DNA of 64,000 nucleotides. Source: Noviherbaspirillum sp. L7-7A. GTDB lineage: Bacteria > Pseudomonadota > Gammaproteobacteria > Burkholderiales > Burkholderiaceae_D. The translations under genes and the position numbers were made by a program. Below are positions 44,101 through 52,440 of this stretch, one piece after another (the stretch's first letter is position 1; every line of letters starts with the position of its first letter). The stretch spans positions 646,080 through 710,079 of the forward strand of contig NZ_JAHQRJ010000002.1 in NCBI RefSeq assembly GCF_019052805.1, written 5' to 3'. The notes beneath the pieces are model-generated. The model ran no database searches and was not told where the DNA came from. It saw only the letters and a program-made list of their open reading frames with translations.

Positions 44101-47100
44101 ACCGCGCACTCGCTATCTCCGATGTGACGGTCAGCGAAGCATCGCCCTATGCGGTGTTCACCGTCAGCGGCACGGCGGGTCAGGTGCTGAACCTGTCCTT
44201 GCAGGCAAGCGGCAACGGCAATGGCTTCGCCACGCTGGGCGCGGATACCGGCGCGGCGCTGCAGTACTGGACCGGCTCGGCCTGGGCTGACTACAGCGGC
44301 AGCGTGACCATGTCGGGCAGCAGCCTTCTGGTGCGGGTGGCCGTGACGCAGGACAGCATCTATGAAGGTCCCGAGACTTTCCGCCTGCTGGCAAGCAACG
44401 GCAGCGGCAAGACTTCCACCGGCGGCACCGGTACCATCCGTGATGACGGTGGCAGCAATATTGTCTTCAACGAGACCGACACCACGCCGCAAACCGGTAC
44501 GTTGGACGACGACCGCGCATTGGCAATTGCCGATGTGACGGTCAGCGAAGCCTCGCCTTATGCGGTATTTACCGTCAGCGGCACGCCTGGCCAGGTGCTG
44601 GACCTGGCTTTGCAGGCAACCGGCAGCGGTACGGGCTTTGTCACGCTTGGGACTGACACCGGCACAGTGATCCAGTATTTTGATGGTTCGGCCTGGGCCG
44701 GCTACAGCGGCAGCGTGACCATGTCGGGCACCAGCCTGCTGGTGCGTGTCGCTGTGACGCAGGACAGCGTTTATGAAGGCGCGGAATCCTTCCGTTTGCT
44801 CGCCACCAACAGCAGCAGCAAGACTTCCACCGGCGGCGCAGGCTTGATCCGCGACGATGGCGGCAGCATTACCGTATTTAACGAAACCGACACTACGCCG
44901 CAAACCGGCTCGTCCGACGACGACCGGGCGCTGGCGATTTCCGATGTGACGGTTAGCGAAGCCTCGTCCTATGCGATGTTCACCGTCAACGGCACACCGG
45001 GGCAGGTGCTGAACCTGGCATTGCAGACAACGGGCGGCGGCACGGGTTTCGCCACGCTTGGTACCGACACCGGCACTGCGCTGCAATACTTCAATGGCAG
45101 CGCATGGGCCAGCTACAGTGGCAACGTCACCATGACAGGCACAAGCCTGCTGGTGCGGGTCGCTATCACCCAAGACAGTGTCTACGAGGGTCCGGAGACG
45201 TTCCGCCTGCTCGCCACCAATAGCAGCGGCAAGACGTCCACTGGCGGCACCGGCACCATCCGTGATGACGGTGCAAGCAATATCGTTTTCAACAAAACCG
45301 ACACCACGCCGCAGACTGGTGCGGTGGATGATGACCGCTTGCTGCTTGTTTCGGAGGTGACGGTCAGCGAAGCCTCGCCTTATATCGTTTTCACCGTCAG
45401 CGGTACGCCCGGTCAAACCCTGGCGCTGTCACTGCAGGCAAATGGCACCGGCGCCGGCTTTGCCACGCCGGGCACCGATACCGGTTCGACCCTGCAATAT
45501 TTCAACGGCAACGCCTGGGTGAGTTATGGCAGCAGCGTGACGATGTCGGGCAGCAGCCTGCTGGTACGCACTGCCATCCAGCAGGACGGCGTGTATGAAG
45601 GCGCCGAGACCTTCCGCCTGCTGGCGACGAATACCAGCGGCGTGGTGTCATTCGGCGGTACTGGCACCATACGCGATGACGGTGGCAGCAGCATGGTCTT
45701 CAACGAGACCGATACCACGCCGAAAAGCGGTATCGCCGACGACGACCGCACGCTGGCCATTTCCGATATCACCGTCAGCGAAGCATCGCCCTATGCGGTG
45801 TTTACCGTCAGCGGCACGGCTGGACAAGTGCTGAACCTGGCCTTGCAGGCGACCGGCAGCGGCACTGGCTTCGCGACGATCGGCACGGATACCGGTACGG
45901 CACTGCAGTACTGGACCGGCTCCACTTGGGCCGACGACAGCGGCAGCGTCACCATGTCGGGCAACAGCCTGCTGGTGCGGGTCGCTGTCACGCAGGACAG
46001 CGTCTATGAGGGATCTGAAACCTTCCGCCTGATGGCAAGCAACAGCAGCGGCAAAGCCTCCAGCGGTGGCACGGGCGCGATACGCGATGGCGGCGGCAGC
46101 AGCACGGTCTTTAACGAAACCGACACGACGCCGCAAACCGGTATCGCCGATGACGACCGGGCCCTGGCGGTTTCCGATGTGACAGTCAGCGAAGCCTCGC
46201 CTTATGCGGTGTTTACTGTCAGCGGCACTGCAGGTCAGGTGCTGAACCTGTCCTTGCAGGCAACCGGCAGCGGAACGGGCTTTGCCACGCCAGGCACCGA
46301 TACCGGCACGGCGCTGCAGTACTTCAATGGTTCCACCTGGGCCGACTACATCGGCAGCGTCACCATGACGGGCAGCAGCCTGCTGGTGCGTCTGGCTGTC
46401 AGGCAGGACAGCGTTCATGAAGGTCCGGAGACCTTCCACCTGCTGGCCACCAGCAGCAGCGGCAACGCCTCCACCGGCGGCACCGGGACCATCCGTGACG
46501 ACGGCGCAAGCAATATCGTCTTCGGCGATACCGACACCACCCCGGAGGAAGGCGGGTTTGACGATGACCGCCTGCTTACCGTCTCAAACCTGGCCATCAG
46601 CGAAGCCTCGCCCTTTGCGGCGTTCACCGTGACCGGCGCGGCCGGGCAGAAGCTCGCCCTGGCGCTGGAATCCGGCACAGCCGCTGTCGGCATCGACACC
46701 GGCACGGCACTGCAGTATCTCGACGGCGTCACCTGGCGCGATTACACGCCGGGCAGCCTGGTGGCCATTGCGCAGGGCGGCAACACATTGCTGGTGCGCG
46801 TGGCGATCGTCAATGACAGCCTGTTCGAGGGCAGCGAGTCGTTCCGCCTGATTGCGACAAACCGCAATGGCGAGGCCGGCGTCGGCACCGCCACGCTGAG
46901 GGACGATGGCAGCAGCCGTGAGGTCTACCTCGAATCCAATACCAATGGCCGGCCTACCACCGGCGAAGCCGACGATGACCAAGCCAGGCCGCAGGCAGTC
47001 GCCCAGCCGGTGGCGCCAGCGCCTGCCGCGCCGGCGCCATTGCCGGCGCCGCAAGCACCCGCTCCGCAACAGGCTGCGCCATTCAACTCGACCCTCGTGC

Positions 47101-47648
47101 TGACGGAAGCGGCCCGCGCGCCCGATGCGCTGCGCAGCGAGCCGGTTGGCGACCTCATCACCAGCAGCGCCGGCTTCCAGATCGCGGTGGTGGAGGGCGA
47201 CGCGGCGCAGCTGTCCACTTACCGTTCCGTGGCCGACCAGTTCGTGGAAGGCAACCGCAGCGTCACCTTCACGCTGCCCTACGATGCCTTCGTGCATACC
47301 CGCGCCGAAGCCACCGTGGTGCTGGCCGCGACGCTGACCGACGGCCAGTCGCTGCCGGCCTGGATACGCTTCGACGCCCGCACCGGCAGCTTCAGCCTCA
47401 ACCCGCCGCCGGACTTCTCCGGCGAGATGGAAGTCAAGGTCATCGCCCGCGACAGTGAAGGCCGGGAAGCTGCCACCGTATTCCGCCTGTTCATTGGCGA
47501 GGACAAGGGCAAGCTGCCAGCGCGCAGCAGCCTGTCCGAGCAGCTACGCCTGGCTGGCAAGCGCAGCTCGCCGTTTGCCGCGCTGGTGCGTGGCCAGGAG
47601 CCGCAGGGCCAGCGGCAGCAAATGGGCAGACTGGGGAGCAAGGCCTGA
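38151..47648 (+). CDS. Giant repetitive surface protein (VCBS/cadherin-like and Calx-beta-like repeats)
   Basis: 3165 residues. There is no Sec signal. Residues 34-44 read ALEQRFMFDGA, a short N-terminal motif found in other giant exported proteins (LEPR/LEQR-FDGA type). Residues 60-280 form a mixed domain with LLEEYGHRIDASLNGDVD, a pseudo-metalloprotease-like helix. From about 410 to 1430 come cadherin-like VCBS units, each opened by NxAPVAxxD and GNVLTNDTD motifs; one carries an extra Gly/Ser/Thr-rich insert at about 825-985. From 1432 to 2940 run eleven Calx-beta-like repeats, eight of exactly 137 residues. A Pro/Ala linker and a cadherin-like domain (PAWIRFDARTGSFSLNPPPD) end the protein. 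No RTX nonapeptides are seen. It is probably an adhesin or biofilm matrix protein exported by the flanking genes. Confidence 0.85.
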   Translation: MKNAKTPSKEQHLANGASAINGKKLVRRGPSPMALEQRFMFDGAALAYATQTVATADAAASHDVAVADSHQTDTMATATVVPAAPAAPPAPAPELMHVVSTAQEAPPALAQAQADAERLIASFLQQPDARAQLFELFHGSQGQPSAEWLQAADSFLASIQNGAAPVQVELRSHAEMQGAMAAFAAHGPDGQPVIYLNGDWARQVAAPEALTRALLEEYGHRIDASLNGDVDTAGDEGEAFAQRALGATPDADQAARIAAEDDHDTLQIDGRTVEVEQAAITFSVVYQGVPSSWSEEAQNLALYASPFNGSNYRFTSSNPSDLYFQGNNVTGYLSYQDQSGNRQQIYGVVSRLFKTGSTIDGFYFYAPGADGLINGVGDSAYLLAVTPSKFAGSTSYGTSSDPVDTALNSFIPPNSAPVAANDSASVLEDGSVSGNLLTNDSDANGDTLRVAQFSVSNQTYTLALGGSSTVTLASIGSLTVASNGSYSFTPVANYAGAVPLVTYTVTDGTASARASLSVGIVGVNYAPDGTDGTISTREDTAYVFSAADFGFTDRNDTPANALEAVKISSLPTQGTLLFNDVAITALQVSNGYFVAVADIGKLSFRPLANQAASASFTFQVRDNGGIANGSSNLDPVANTITFAIANVNEAPVAVSDTATAREAGGSANGTAGVDPTGNVLTNDTDPDTGDSKSVVSASSAATPLTSVATNTVLAGHYGTLTISSTGAYSYAVNNSNAAVQALRLSSDTLTDTFTYVMKDTAGLTSSSTLAVTITGANDAPVAVNDLGTAKEAGATLAYPGSNATGNVLGNDTDVDAGDAATLTQIFATATGVSTGGGSVTSTTFRVASITGIETGNDVFRGGTTTGSIGKVSTITPDSGGGSGGTIILDTSNTITNGETLQFSQSAGNSGNVVSNGLAVTTAIVSGSSSTVQLSNTYGTVLIGMTVTGTGNATDPTVTAVNHTTSVVTLSAPVTLSASTALRFVALPGSSIQGQRGTLNITANGVYTYTITNNDLSAGQTFDETFTYQMRDTAGLTSPAVLTVRIEGTSNDSEPDARSNTDTATEAGGVSNASGAVNPAGNVLTDDLGTNLVVSTAWSELNPGSASVTGGTTSANGLTITGNYGSLKLGADGSYIYTVNNSNAAVQALNTGATLTDLFFYRASNSSGTDVSTLKITVNGSNDAPVAVDDVASAAEAGGTTNVTPGYDAAGNVLANDTDVDNIASSRTITAVRLGGVEGSGTAGTVGSALQGSYGTLTVQAAGSYCYAVDNNNATVNGLAAGATLVEQFNYTVSDGSASDVAVLAITINGANDAPLNTVPASHVQYDYEQAQISGLSVHDVDGNLAASNTVSLSVGQGSLSVVLSGSAVAGGSGTAASPLVLSGSENDINATLATLRYQPAANHSGQDTLKLVTQDSLGLSDTDFTSITVQPDNRALTVNNLLVNEGSPYAVFTVGGQAGQLVRLAIANGSATGGSDFSANLEYYNGSAWAAYTGAAVIIPGSVGASTLLVRAAILNDPTYEGAETFTLTASNAAAVGVTGTATIVDDGIGNVYHDSATGAIDVQAIGDDDRPLTVSNGDINEASPYAIFRVGGASGQIVTLSLANGNASNSDHGTSLQYYDGTSWLDYSGPVAMPGAEMLVRVAIIQDSVYEGRETFNLSAANTGGLLARGEAAIYDNGTGSIYLSDNTTGVADTSGTGFPAALDDDRVLSVQGVRVNEASDHAVFTVSGTAGQFVSLHVVDGSASIAQGQTLQVWNGAAWVDYNSDVLPEISADGHLLVRVDIVAEQDATYEFEEDFRLQATFSSANGSAVVEGTGIIADDGSGLRFGNGVTGGVPQLIATGLDDDRSLAISDVTVSEASPYALFTVSGTPDQVLNLALQATGSGTGFATPGTDTGTALQYWTGLGWASYSSSATMTGGSLMVRVAINQDSVYEGPETFRLVATNSSGKITTGGTGTIRDDGGSTTVFGPSDTTPQIGLADDDRALAISDVTVSEASPYAVFTVSGTAGQVLNLSLQASGNGNGFATLGADTGAALQYWTGSAWADYSGSVTMSGSSLLVRVAVTQDSIYEGPETFRLLASNGSGKTSTGGTGTIRDDGGSNIVFNETDTTPQTGTLDDDRALAIADVTVSEASPYAVFTVSGTPGQVLDLALQATGSGTGFVTLGTDTGTVIQYFDGSAWAGYSGSVTMSGTSLLVRVAVTQDSVYEGAESFRLLATNSSSKTSTGGAGLIRDDGGSITVFNETDTTPQTGSSDDDRALAISDVTVSEASSYAMFTVNGTPGQVLNLALQTTGGGTGFATLGTDTGTALQYFNGSAWASYSGNVTMTGTSLLVRVAITQDSVYEGPETFRLLATNSSGKTSTGGTGTIRDDGASNIVFNKTDTTPQTGAVDDDRLLLVSEVTVSEASPYIVFTVSGTPGQTLALSLQANGTGAGFATPGTDTGSTLQYFNGNAWVSYGSSVTMSGSSLLVRTAIQQDGVYEGAETFRLLATNTSGVVSFGGTGTIRDDGGSSMVFNETDTTPKSGIADDDRTLAISDITVSEASPYAVFTVSGTAGQVLNLALQATGSGTGFATIGTDTGTALQYWTGSTWADDSGSVTMSGNSLLVRVAVTQDSVYEGSETFRLMASNSSGKASSGGTGAIRDGGGSSTVFNETDTTPQTGIADDDRALAVSDVTVSEASPYAVFTVSGTAGQVLNLSLQATGSGTGFATPGTDTGTALQYFNGSTWADYIGSVTMTGSSLLVRLAVRQDSVHEGPETFHLLATSSSGNASTGGTGTIRDDGASNIVFGDTDTTPEEGGFDDDRLLTVSNLAISEASPFAAFTVTGAAGQKLALALESGTAAVGIDTGTALQYLDGVTWRDYTPGSLVAIAQGGNTLLVRVAIVNDSLFEGSESFRLIATNRNGEAGVGTATLRDDGSSREVYLESNTNGRPTTGEADDDQARPQAVAQPVAPAPAAPAPLPAPQAPAPQQAAPFNSTLVLTEAARAPDALRSEPVGDLITSSAGFQIAVVEGDAAQLSTYRSVADQFVEGNRSVTFTLPYDAFVHTRAEATVVLAATLTDGQSLPAWIRFDARTGSFSLNPPPDFSGEMEVKVIARDSEGREAATVFRLFIGEDKGKLPARSSLSEQLRLAGKRSSPFAALVRGQEPQGQRQQMGRLGSKA
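42444..46980. repeat. Eleven tandem Calx-beta-like units, 411-bp period
   Basis: Units begin with DDDR or DNR codons at 42444, 42852, 43263, 43683, 44094, 44505, 44916, 45327, 45738, 46149 and 46560. From 43683 onward the spacing is exactly 411 bases. The consensus opens DDDRALAISDVTVSEASPYA, continues VFTVSGTAGQVLNLALQ, and has DSVYEGPETFRLLA and GTIRDDG. The eight central units are very alike at DNA level, so unit gain or loss by recombination is likely. Confidence 0.9.
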
Positions 47649-49045
47649 TGTCACACCGCGAAATCGGCATGCCGGCAATCGATGAAGCCCTGCTGGGCCT
47701 GCTGGACATGGCGCGCCGGCTGCGCGCTGCGCAAAGCCTGCGCGAGCTGGAATTCATGCTGGTCAACGACAGCCGCAGTCTGCTGCCTTACCGCCAAGCC
47801 GCGCTGTGGCTGGCGCCGCACGGCCTGCGCGCGCTGTCCGGCATCGTACAGATCGAGGCCAATGCGCCTTATGCGCAATGGGTGGAGCAGGTCTGCCGGC
47901 ATCTGGTCGCCAATGGCCACGCCGATGCGCAGGCATTCACCGCGGCCGACCTGCCGCCGGCGCTGGCTGCGCAGTGGTCCGACTGGTGGCCTGCCCGCGC
48001 GCTGTGGCTGCCCCTGCCGGGCCGCACCGGGCCTGCGGCCAGCGACGCGCCCGCGGACGCCGGCCTGCTGCTGGCGCGCGACGACGCCTGGACCACGGCC
48101 GAACATGCGCTGCTGCGCGAATGGGGCGACGTGGCGGCCCATGCGCTGCATGCGCTGCATCAGCCCCGTGCTGGCTCCCTGAGCGCGCTGCGCAAACGCG
48201 TCCATGGGCTGTATGCGCCGCGCGCCGGCCGCGCCTGGTGGCGCCAGCCGGCGCTGCTCTGGTGCCTGCTGGCTGCGGGCGTGCTGCTGTTCCCGGTACG
48301 GATGACGGTGCTGGCGCCGGGCGAACTTACGCCAGCTAATCCGGTGACGATACGCGCGCCGCTGGATGGCGTAGTGGATGTGTTCCATGTGCAGCCCAAC
48401 CAGCTGGTGAAAAAGGACCAGCCGCTGTTTGGCTTCGACGAAGCCCTAATCCAGAGCCGTGCCGACGTCGCGGCCCAGGCGCTGGCCACCGCCGATGCAG
48501 AATACCGGCAGGCTTCGCAGCAGGCGCTGGTGGACAGCAAGTCGCGCCAGCAGCTGGCCACCCTGGCCGGCAAGATCGAGGAAAAGCGCGCCGAAGTCGC
48601 CTTCTTGCGCGAGCAGCTCGGCCGGGCCCGGGTGCTGGCGCCGCGCGATGGCGTGGTGATGTTCGATGACCCTTCCGAATGGATAGGCCGCCCGGTCACG
48701 GTGGGCGAGCGCATCATGCGCCTTGCCGCGCCGGCCGACAGCGAGGTGGAAGCCTGGCTGCCGCTGGCCGACGCGATCGCGCTGCCGGCGCAGGCCGGGG
48801 TCGATTTGTACCTGAGCGCCAGCCCGCTGGCGCCGGTGGCGGCGAAGCTGCGCTACTTCGCGCACGATGCGGTGCAGCGCCCTGACGGCAGCTATGCCTA
48901 CCGCATCCGCGCCGCGCTGGACGCGCCGACGCAGCACCGGGTCGGCATGAAGGGCACGGCCAAGCTGCACGGCGAGCGGGTGCCGCTGGCCTTCTGGGTA
49001 CTGCGCCGGCCGCTGGCGGCGCTGCGCGCGGCGATCGGCTTCTGA
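47648..49045 (+). CDS. Membrane-anchored HlyD protein with GAF-like cytoplasmic domain
   Basis: 465 residues; the ATG overlaps the giant gene stop (TGATG). Residues 1-175 form a cytoplasmic GAF-like domain (MARRLRAAQSLRELEFMLVN, AALWLAPHG, LLREWGDVAAHALHAL). One membrane helix lies at about 201-217. The rest is an HlyD-type adaptor: TIRAPLDGVVDVFHVQPNQL, a coiled-coil hairpin at about 275-325, ARVLAPRDGVVMFDDPSEW and a beta-barrel. A sensory domain on a secretion adaptor is unusual and may couple export to a signal or to the inner membrane partner. Overlap with the giant gene argues for a dedicated role in its export. Confidence 0.85.
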   Translation: MSHREIGMPAIDEALLGLLDMARRLRAAQSLRELEFMLVNDSRSLLPYRQAALWLAPHGLRALSGIVQIEANAPYAQWVEQVCRHLVANGHADAQAFTAADLPPALAAQWSDWWPARALWLPLPGRTGPAASDAPADAGLLLARDDAWTTAEHALLREWGDVAAHALHALHQPRAGSLSALRKRVHGLYAPRAGRAWWRQPALLWCLLAAGVLLFPVRMTVLAPGELTPANPVTIRAPLDGVVDVFHVQPNQLVKKDQPLFGFDEALIQSRADVAAQALATADAEYRQASQQALVDSKSRQQLATLAGKIEEKRAEVAFLREQLGRARVLAPRDGVVMFDDPSEWIGRPVTVGERIMRLAAPADSEVEAWLPLADAIALPAQAGVDLYLSASPLAPVAAKLRYFAHDAVQRPDGSYAYRIRAALDAPTQHRVGMKGTAKLHGERVPLAFWVLRRPLAALRAAIGF

Positions 49046-49048
49046 TCC

Positions 49049-51169
49049 ATGAACCTTCCCGATCTGCGCGAGGAACTGGCGCTATTGCCCGGTCCGGCGC
49101 TGGCCGACGGCCAGCCGACCTGGACCCTGCACGACCCGGCGCGCAACCTGTTCTTCCGCATCGACTGGCCGAGCTTTGAGGTGCTGCAGCGCTGGTACAT
49201 GCAGGATGCGGCGCTGATTGCTGACGACATCAGCGCTTCTACCACGCTGCAGCTCGATGCCGCCGACGTGGAAGCGGTGGTGCGCTTCTTCGGCAACAAC
49301 CTGCTGACCCAGCCGGGCGGCGCCGGCAGCGCCCGCCAGCTGGCCGACCGGCTGGCGCAGACCACCGGCGGGCCGCTGAAATGGCTGCTGCATCATTACT
49401 TGTTCTTCCGCATTCCGCTGCTGCGGCCGGACGCCTGGCTGAGCCGCTGGCAGGGCGTGGCCGGCCTGTTCTACACGCCCGGCTTCCTGCTGATGACGCT
49501 GGCCGCGTTGCTGCTGGGCCTGGCACAGGTGGCCCGGCGCTGGGACATGTTTGCTACTACACTGGTCGACACCTTCAACTGGGACGGCCTGGTGGCCTAT
49601 GGCGCGGCGCTGTTCGCGGTCAAGCTGCTGCACGAGCTGGGCCATGCCTTTACCGCCAAGCGCTATGGCTGCCGGGTGCCCACCATGGGCCTGGCTTTCC
49701 TGGTGATGTGGCCGGTGGCCTATACCGACACCAACGAGACCTGGCGCCTGACCGACCGCATGCAGCGGCTGCATGTGGCCTGCGCCGGCATTGTCACCGA
49801 ACTGATAGTGGCGGCCTGGGCCACCCTGGCCTGGACCCTGCTGCCCGACGGCGCCGCCCGTTCCGCCGCCTTCGTGCTGGCCACCACGTCCTGGATTGCC
49901 ACCCTGGCCATCAATGCCAGCCCCTTCATGCGCTTCGACGGTTATTTCGTCCTGTCCGACGGGCTGGACCTGCCCAACCTGCATGAGCGCAGCTTTGCGC
50001 TGGCGCGCTGGAAGCTGCGGGAATGGCTGTTCGGCCTGGGCGAGGACGCGCCCGAGCAGTTCGGCGCGGCGCGCCAGTGTTGGCTGATCGCGTTCGCCTG
50101 GCTGACCTGGTGCTACCGCCTGGTGCTGTGTCTGGGCATTGCGGTGCTGGTCTACCATTTTTCCGTAAAGGTCATAGGCATCATGCTGTTCATCGTTGAA
50201 ATGCTGTGGTTCGTGCTCGGGCCGATCCAGCGCGAACTGTCCGCCTGGCGCAAGCGCTGGCCGCTGATCCGGCGCAGCCGCCGCGCCCGCGCCAGCGCCG
50301 CCGTGCTGCTGGCCCTGCTGGCAGCAACGGCCATGCCCTGGCCCGGCAGGATTGGCACCTCGGCCATGCTGCGGCCGGCCGAGTCCTGGCCGGTGTTTGC
50401 GCCCGCCGGGGCCCGCATTGACGGCCTGCCGCATGCGCAGGGCGCGCTGATCGACAAGGGCACGGCGCTGCTGCAGCTGCATGTGCCCGACCTGCTGATG
50501 AAGCGCGAGGCGCTGCTGTCGCGTGTGGAACGGCTGCGCTGGCAGGCGGCGGCATCGGGCCTGTCGGCCGACACCCGCAATCAGCTGCTGTCGAACGAGG
50601 AGGCGCTGTCGACTGCCCGGGCGGAACTGGCCGGCATCGACCTGGAGCTGCTGCACTATGCGCCGCGCGCGCCGTATGCCGGCCGGCTGCATTATCTCGA
50701 CCCCGACCTGCGGCCGGGCGACTGGGTCGGGCAGAAGGAAAGGCTGGCGCTGCTGGTGAAGGAGGGCAGTGCCTGGCAGGTGGAAACCTGGGTCGGCGAA
50801 GACCAGATCCAGCGCGTGGCGCCGGGCGACGCCGCCACCTTCGTCAACGATGCCGGACAGGGGCCGGTGCTGCACCTGAAGGTCGCCGCGGTGGACCGCG
50901 ATGCCTCGCGCACCCTGCCCCGCCCGGAGCTGGCCGCGCACCTGGGCGGCCATGTGCTGACCCGCGAGAAGGCCGGCCAGCTGGTGCCGGAGCGGGCTGT
51001 CTACCGGGTGCTGCTGGACGTCGCGTCCGAGGATGCCGGTACCACGCTGGCGGGGTTGTCGGCGCATTCCTGGCGCGGCCGGCTCACGCTGCGCACCCGC
51101 GGCGAGGCGCCGGCGGGTCACTACGCCAGGCAGGCAATGGCGGCGCTGCTGGGCGAGTCGGGTTTCTGA
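49049..51169 (+). CDS. M50 site-2 protease-HlyD fusion
   Basis: 706 residues, starting three bases after the previous gene. Residues 1-130 form a soluble N-terminal domain ([20 protein letters not shown]). A polytopic membrane core follows with HELGH at 195-199 and [10 protein letters not shown] at 289-298, the complete zinc-binding set of M50 proteases (His195, Glu196, His199, Asp297), so activity is expected. Further helices run to about 430. From about 440 to the end there is an HlyD-type periplasmic part ([40 protein letters not shown]). It may form the inner membrane part of the export machine, process the giant protein, or both. Nothing similar to an ABC or RND motor is encoded in the locus. 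Confidence 0.85.
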   Translation: MNLPDLREELALLPGPALADGQPTWTLHDPARNLFFRIDWPSFEVLQRWYMQDAALIADDISASTTLQLDAADVEAVVRFFGNNLLTQPGGAGSARQLADRLAQTTGGPLKWLLHHYLFFRIPLLRPDAWLSRWQGVAGLFYTPGFLLMTLAALLLGLAQVARRWDMFATTLVDTFNWDGLVAYGAALFAVKLLHELGHAFTAKRYGCRVPTMGLAFLVMWPVAYTDTNETWRLTDRMQRLHVACAGIVTELIVAAWATLAWTLLPDGAARSAAFVLATTSWIATLAINASPFMRFDGYFVLSDGLDLPNLHERSFALARWKLREWLFGLGEDAPEQFGAARQCWLIAFAWLTWCYRLVLCLGIAVLVYHFSVKVIGIMLFIVEMLWFVLGPIQRELSAWRKRWPLIRRSRRARASAAVLLALLAATAMPWPGRIGTSAMLRPAESWPVFAPAGARIDGLPHAQGALIDKGTALLQLHVPDLLMKREALLSRVERLRWQAAASGLSADTRNQLLSNEEALSTARAELAGIDLELLHYAPRAPYAGRLHYLDPDLRPGDWVGQKERLALLVKEGSAWQVETWVGEDQIQRVAPGDAATFVNDAGQGPVLHLKVAAVDRDASRTLPRPELAAHLGGHVLTREKAGQLVPERAVYRVLLDVASEDAGTTLAGLSAHSWRGRLTLRTRGEAPAGHYARQAMAALLGESGF

Positions 51170-51271
51170 GCGCGCCGCCGGCGGTTACACTGCGCATTGG
51201 GCCTGCCGCCCGCCGTCAGTCGCGGCGGCGGGCCGGACAACGATAACAATGCTTGACGGAGCCGACACCCC

Positions 51272-52069
51272 ATGAACGACAGAATCACGCTGAGCATCGA
51301 GGATGGCATTGCCACCTTGCTCCTGAACCGCCCGGCCAAGCTCAATGCGCTGGACCCGGCCATGTTTGCCGCCCTGCTTGAAGCAGGCGAGACCCTGGCT
51401 GGCGACGCATCGCTGCGCGCGGTGGTCATCGCCGGCGAAGGCCGTGCCTTTTGCGCCGGCCTGGACATGCAGTCCTTCCAGCGCATGGGGGACAGCCAGG
51501 CAGGCGGCGTGCTGGACCAGCCGCTGACCACCCGCACGCACGGCATCTCGAATGCACCGCAGCGGATTGCCACCGTATGGCGCGACGTGCCGGTGCCGGT
51601 GATCGCAGCGGTGCATGGCGCGGCCTTCGGCGGCGGCCTGCAGCTGGCGCTGGGCGCGGACATCCGCATCGTCGCGCCCGATGCGAAGATGTCGGTGATG
51701 GAAATCAAGTGGGGCTTGGTGCCGGACATGGCTGGGATCGTGCTCATGCGCGAACTGGCGCGGCCTGACGTTGTGCGCGAACTGACCTATACCGGCCGCC
51801 AGTTCACCGGCCAGGAAGCGCTGCAGATGGGCTTTGCGACCCAGCTCAGCCCTGATCCGCGCGAGGAAGCGCTGGCGTTGGCCCGCATGATTGCCCGCCA
51901 GAGCCCGGACGCAATCCGCGCCGCTAAGCGCCTGCTCAGCCTGCCCACGCATGACCCGGCCGCGGTGCTGTTGGCCGAGTCGGTCGAGCAGCAGAAGCTG
52001 ATCGGCAGCCCGAATCAGGTAGAGGCGGTCAGGGCCAACCTGGAAAACCGGTTGCCGGAGTTTCGCTAG
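51272..52069 (+). CDS. Crotonase-family enzyme (enoyl-CoA hydratase/isomerase)
   Basis: 265 residues. The CoA oxyanion-hole segments are GRAFCAGLDMQSF and AVHGAAFGGGLQLALGADIR; the second catalytic region reads MSVMEIKWGLVPDMAGIVLM, with Glu and Asp candidates. Members hydrate enoyl-CoA or carry out isomerisation or hydrolysis of CoA thioesters; the exact reaction is not clear. It stands alone after the secretion locus, separated by 102 bases, and precedes a long repeat region. Confidence 0.9.
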   Translation: MNDRITLSIEDGIATLLLNRPAKLNALDPAMFAALLEAGETLAGDASLRAVVIAGEGRAFCAGLDMQSFQRMGDSQAGGVLDQPLTTRTHGISNAPQRIATVWRDVPVPVIAAVHGAAFGGGLQLALGADIRIVAPDAKMSVMEIKWGLVPDMAGIVLMRELARPDVVRELTYTGRQFTGQEALQMGFATQLSPDPREEALALARMIARQSPDAIRAAKRLLSLPTHDPAAVLLAESVEQQKLIGSPNQVEAVRANLENRLPEFR

Positions 52070-52104
52070 CGGCGTGCGTGGCGCAAGGCTTTCACGCAAT
52101 GTGC

Positions 52105-52138
52105 CAAGCACAAAGCACAAAGCACAAAGCACAAAGCA
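52105..52138. repeat. Heptanucleotide tandem repeat (AAGCACA)n
   Basis: Just under five copies of the 7-mer CAAAGCA (first unit imperfect) 36 bases after the crotonase gene stop. Non-coding. Confidence 0.9.
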
Positions 52139-52297
52139 GCTTTGTCGGTTTGGGGAAATCCGGTTTTCTGCTTTCGCACAGCGCAATACCCTGGAGGTGC
52201 ATTGCGACGGGCCGTTGATTGAGGCGCGGGACCGCAAAGATTCATCGTATAGCACCGGTGATGCAATGCCCGAAGCGGATAAGGTGCGGCGTTTGTC

Positions 52298-52411
52298 GTA
52301 GAGTGGAATCCCCGAAGGGGCATTCCACCGATGGTGAGCCACGGAAGTCGACCGATGAGACCATCCCGGTTTGCGAACGCGGTGCATTGCCCTTCGAGTA
52401 TTGCACCCTAC
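52298..52411. repeat. 114-bp inverted-repeat element, copy 2 (opposite orientation to 7566-7680)
   Basis: Arms at 52298-52329 (GTAGAGTGGAATCCCCGAAG...) and 52381-52411 (ending TATTGCACCCTAC) match the arms of 7566-7680; the inner segment, read on the minus strand, also matches (CAAACCGGGATGG against CAAACTGGGATGG). Same size, inverted orientation. Confidence 0.8.
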
Positions 52412-52440
52412 GAAAGCGGTTGTGGTTGCATTCGGAGCCC

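Noticed and set aside
42444..46980. Possible CRISPR-like array because of regular spacing
   Set aside because: Units are 411 bp, in frame and encode Calx-beta-like domains; no short repeats with unique spacers.
49082..51121. 679-codon minus-strand frame opposite the M50/HlyD gene
   Set aside because: Antisense shadow with Gln/His/Arg-rich composition.
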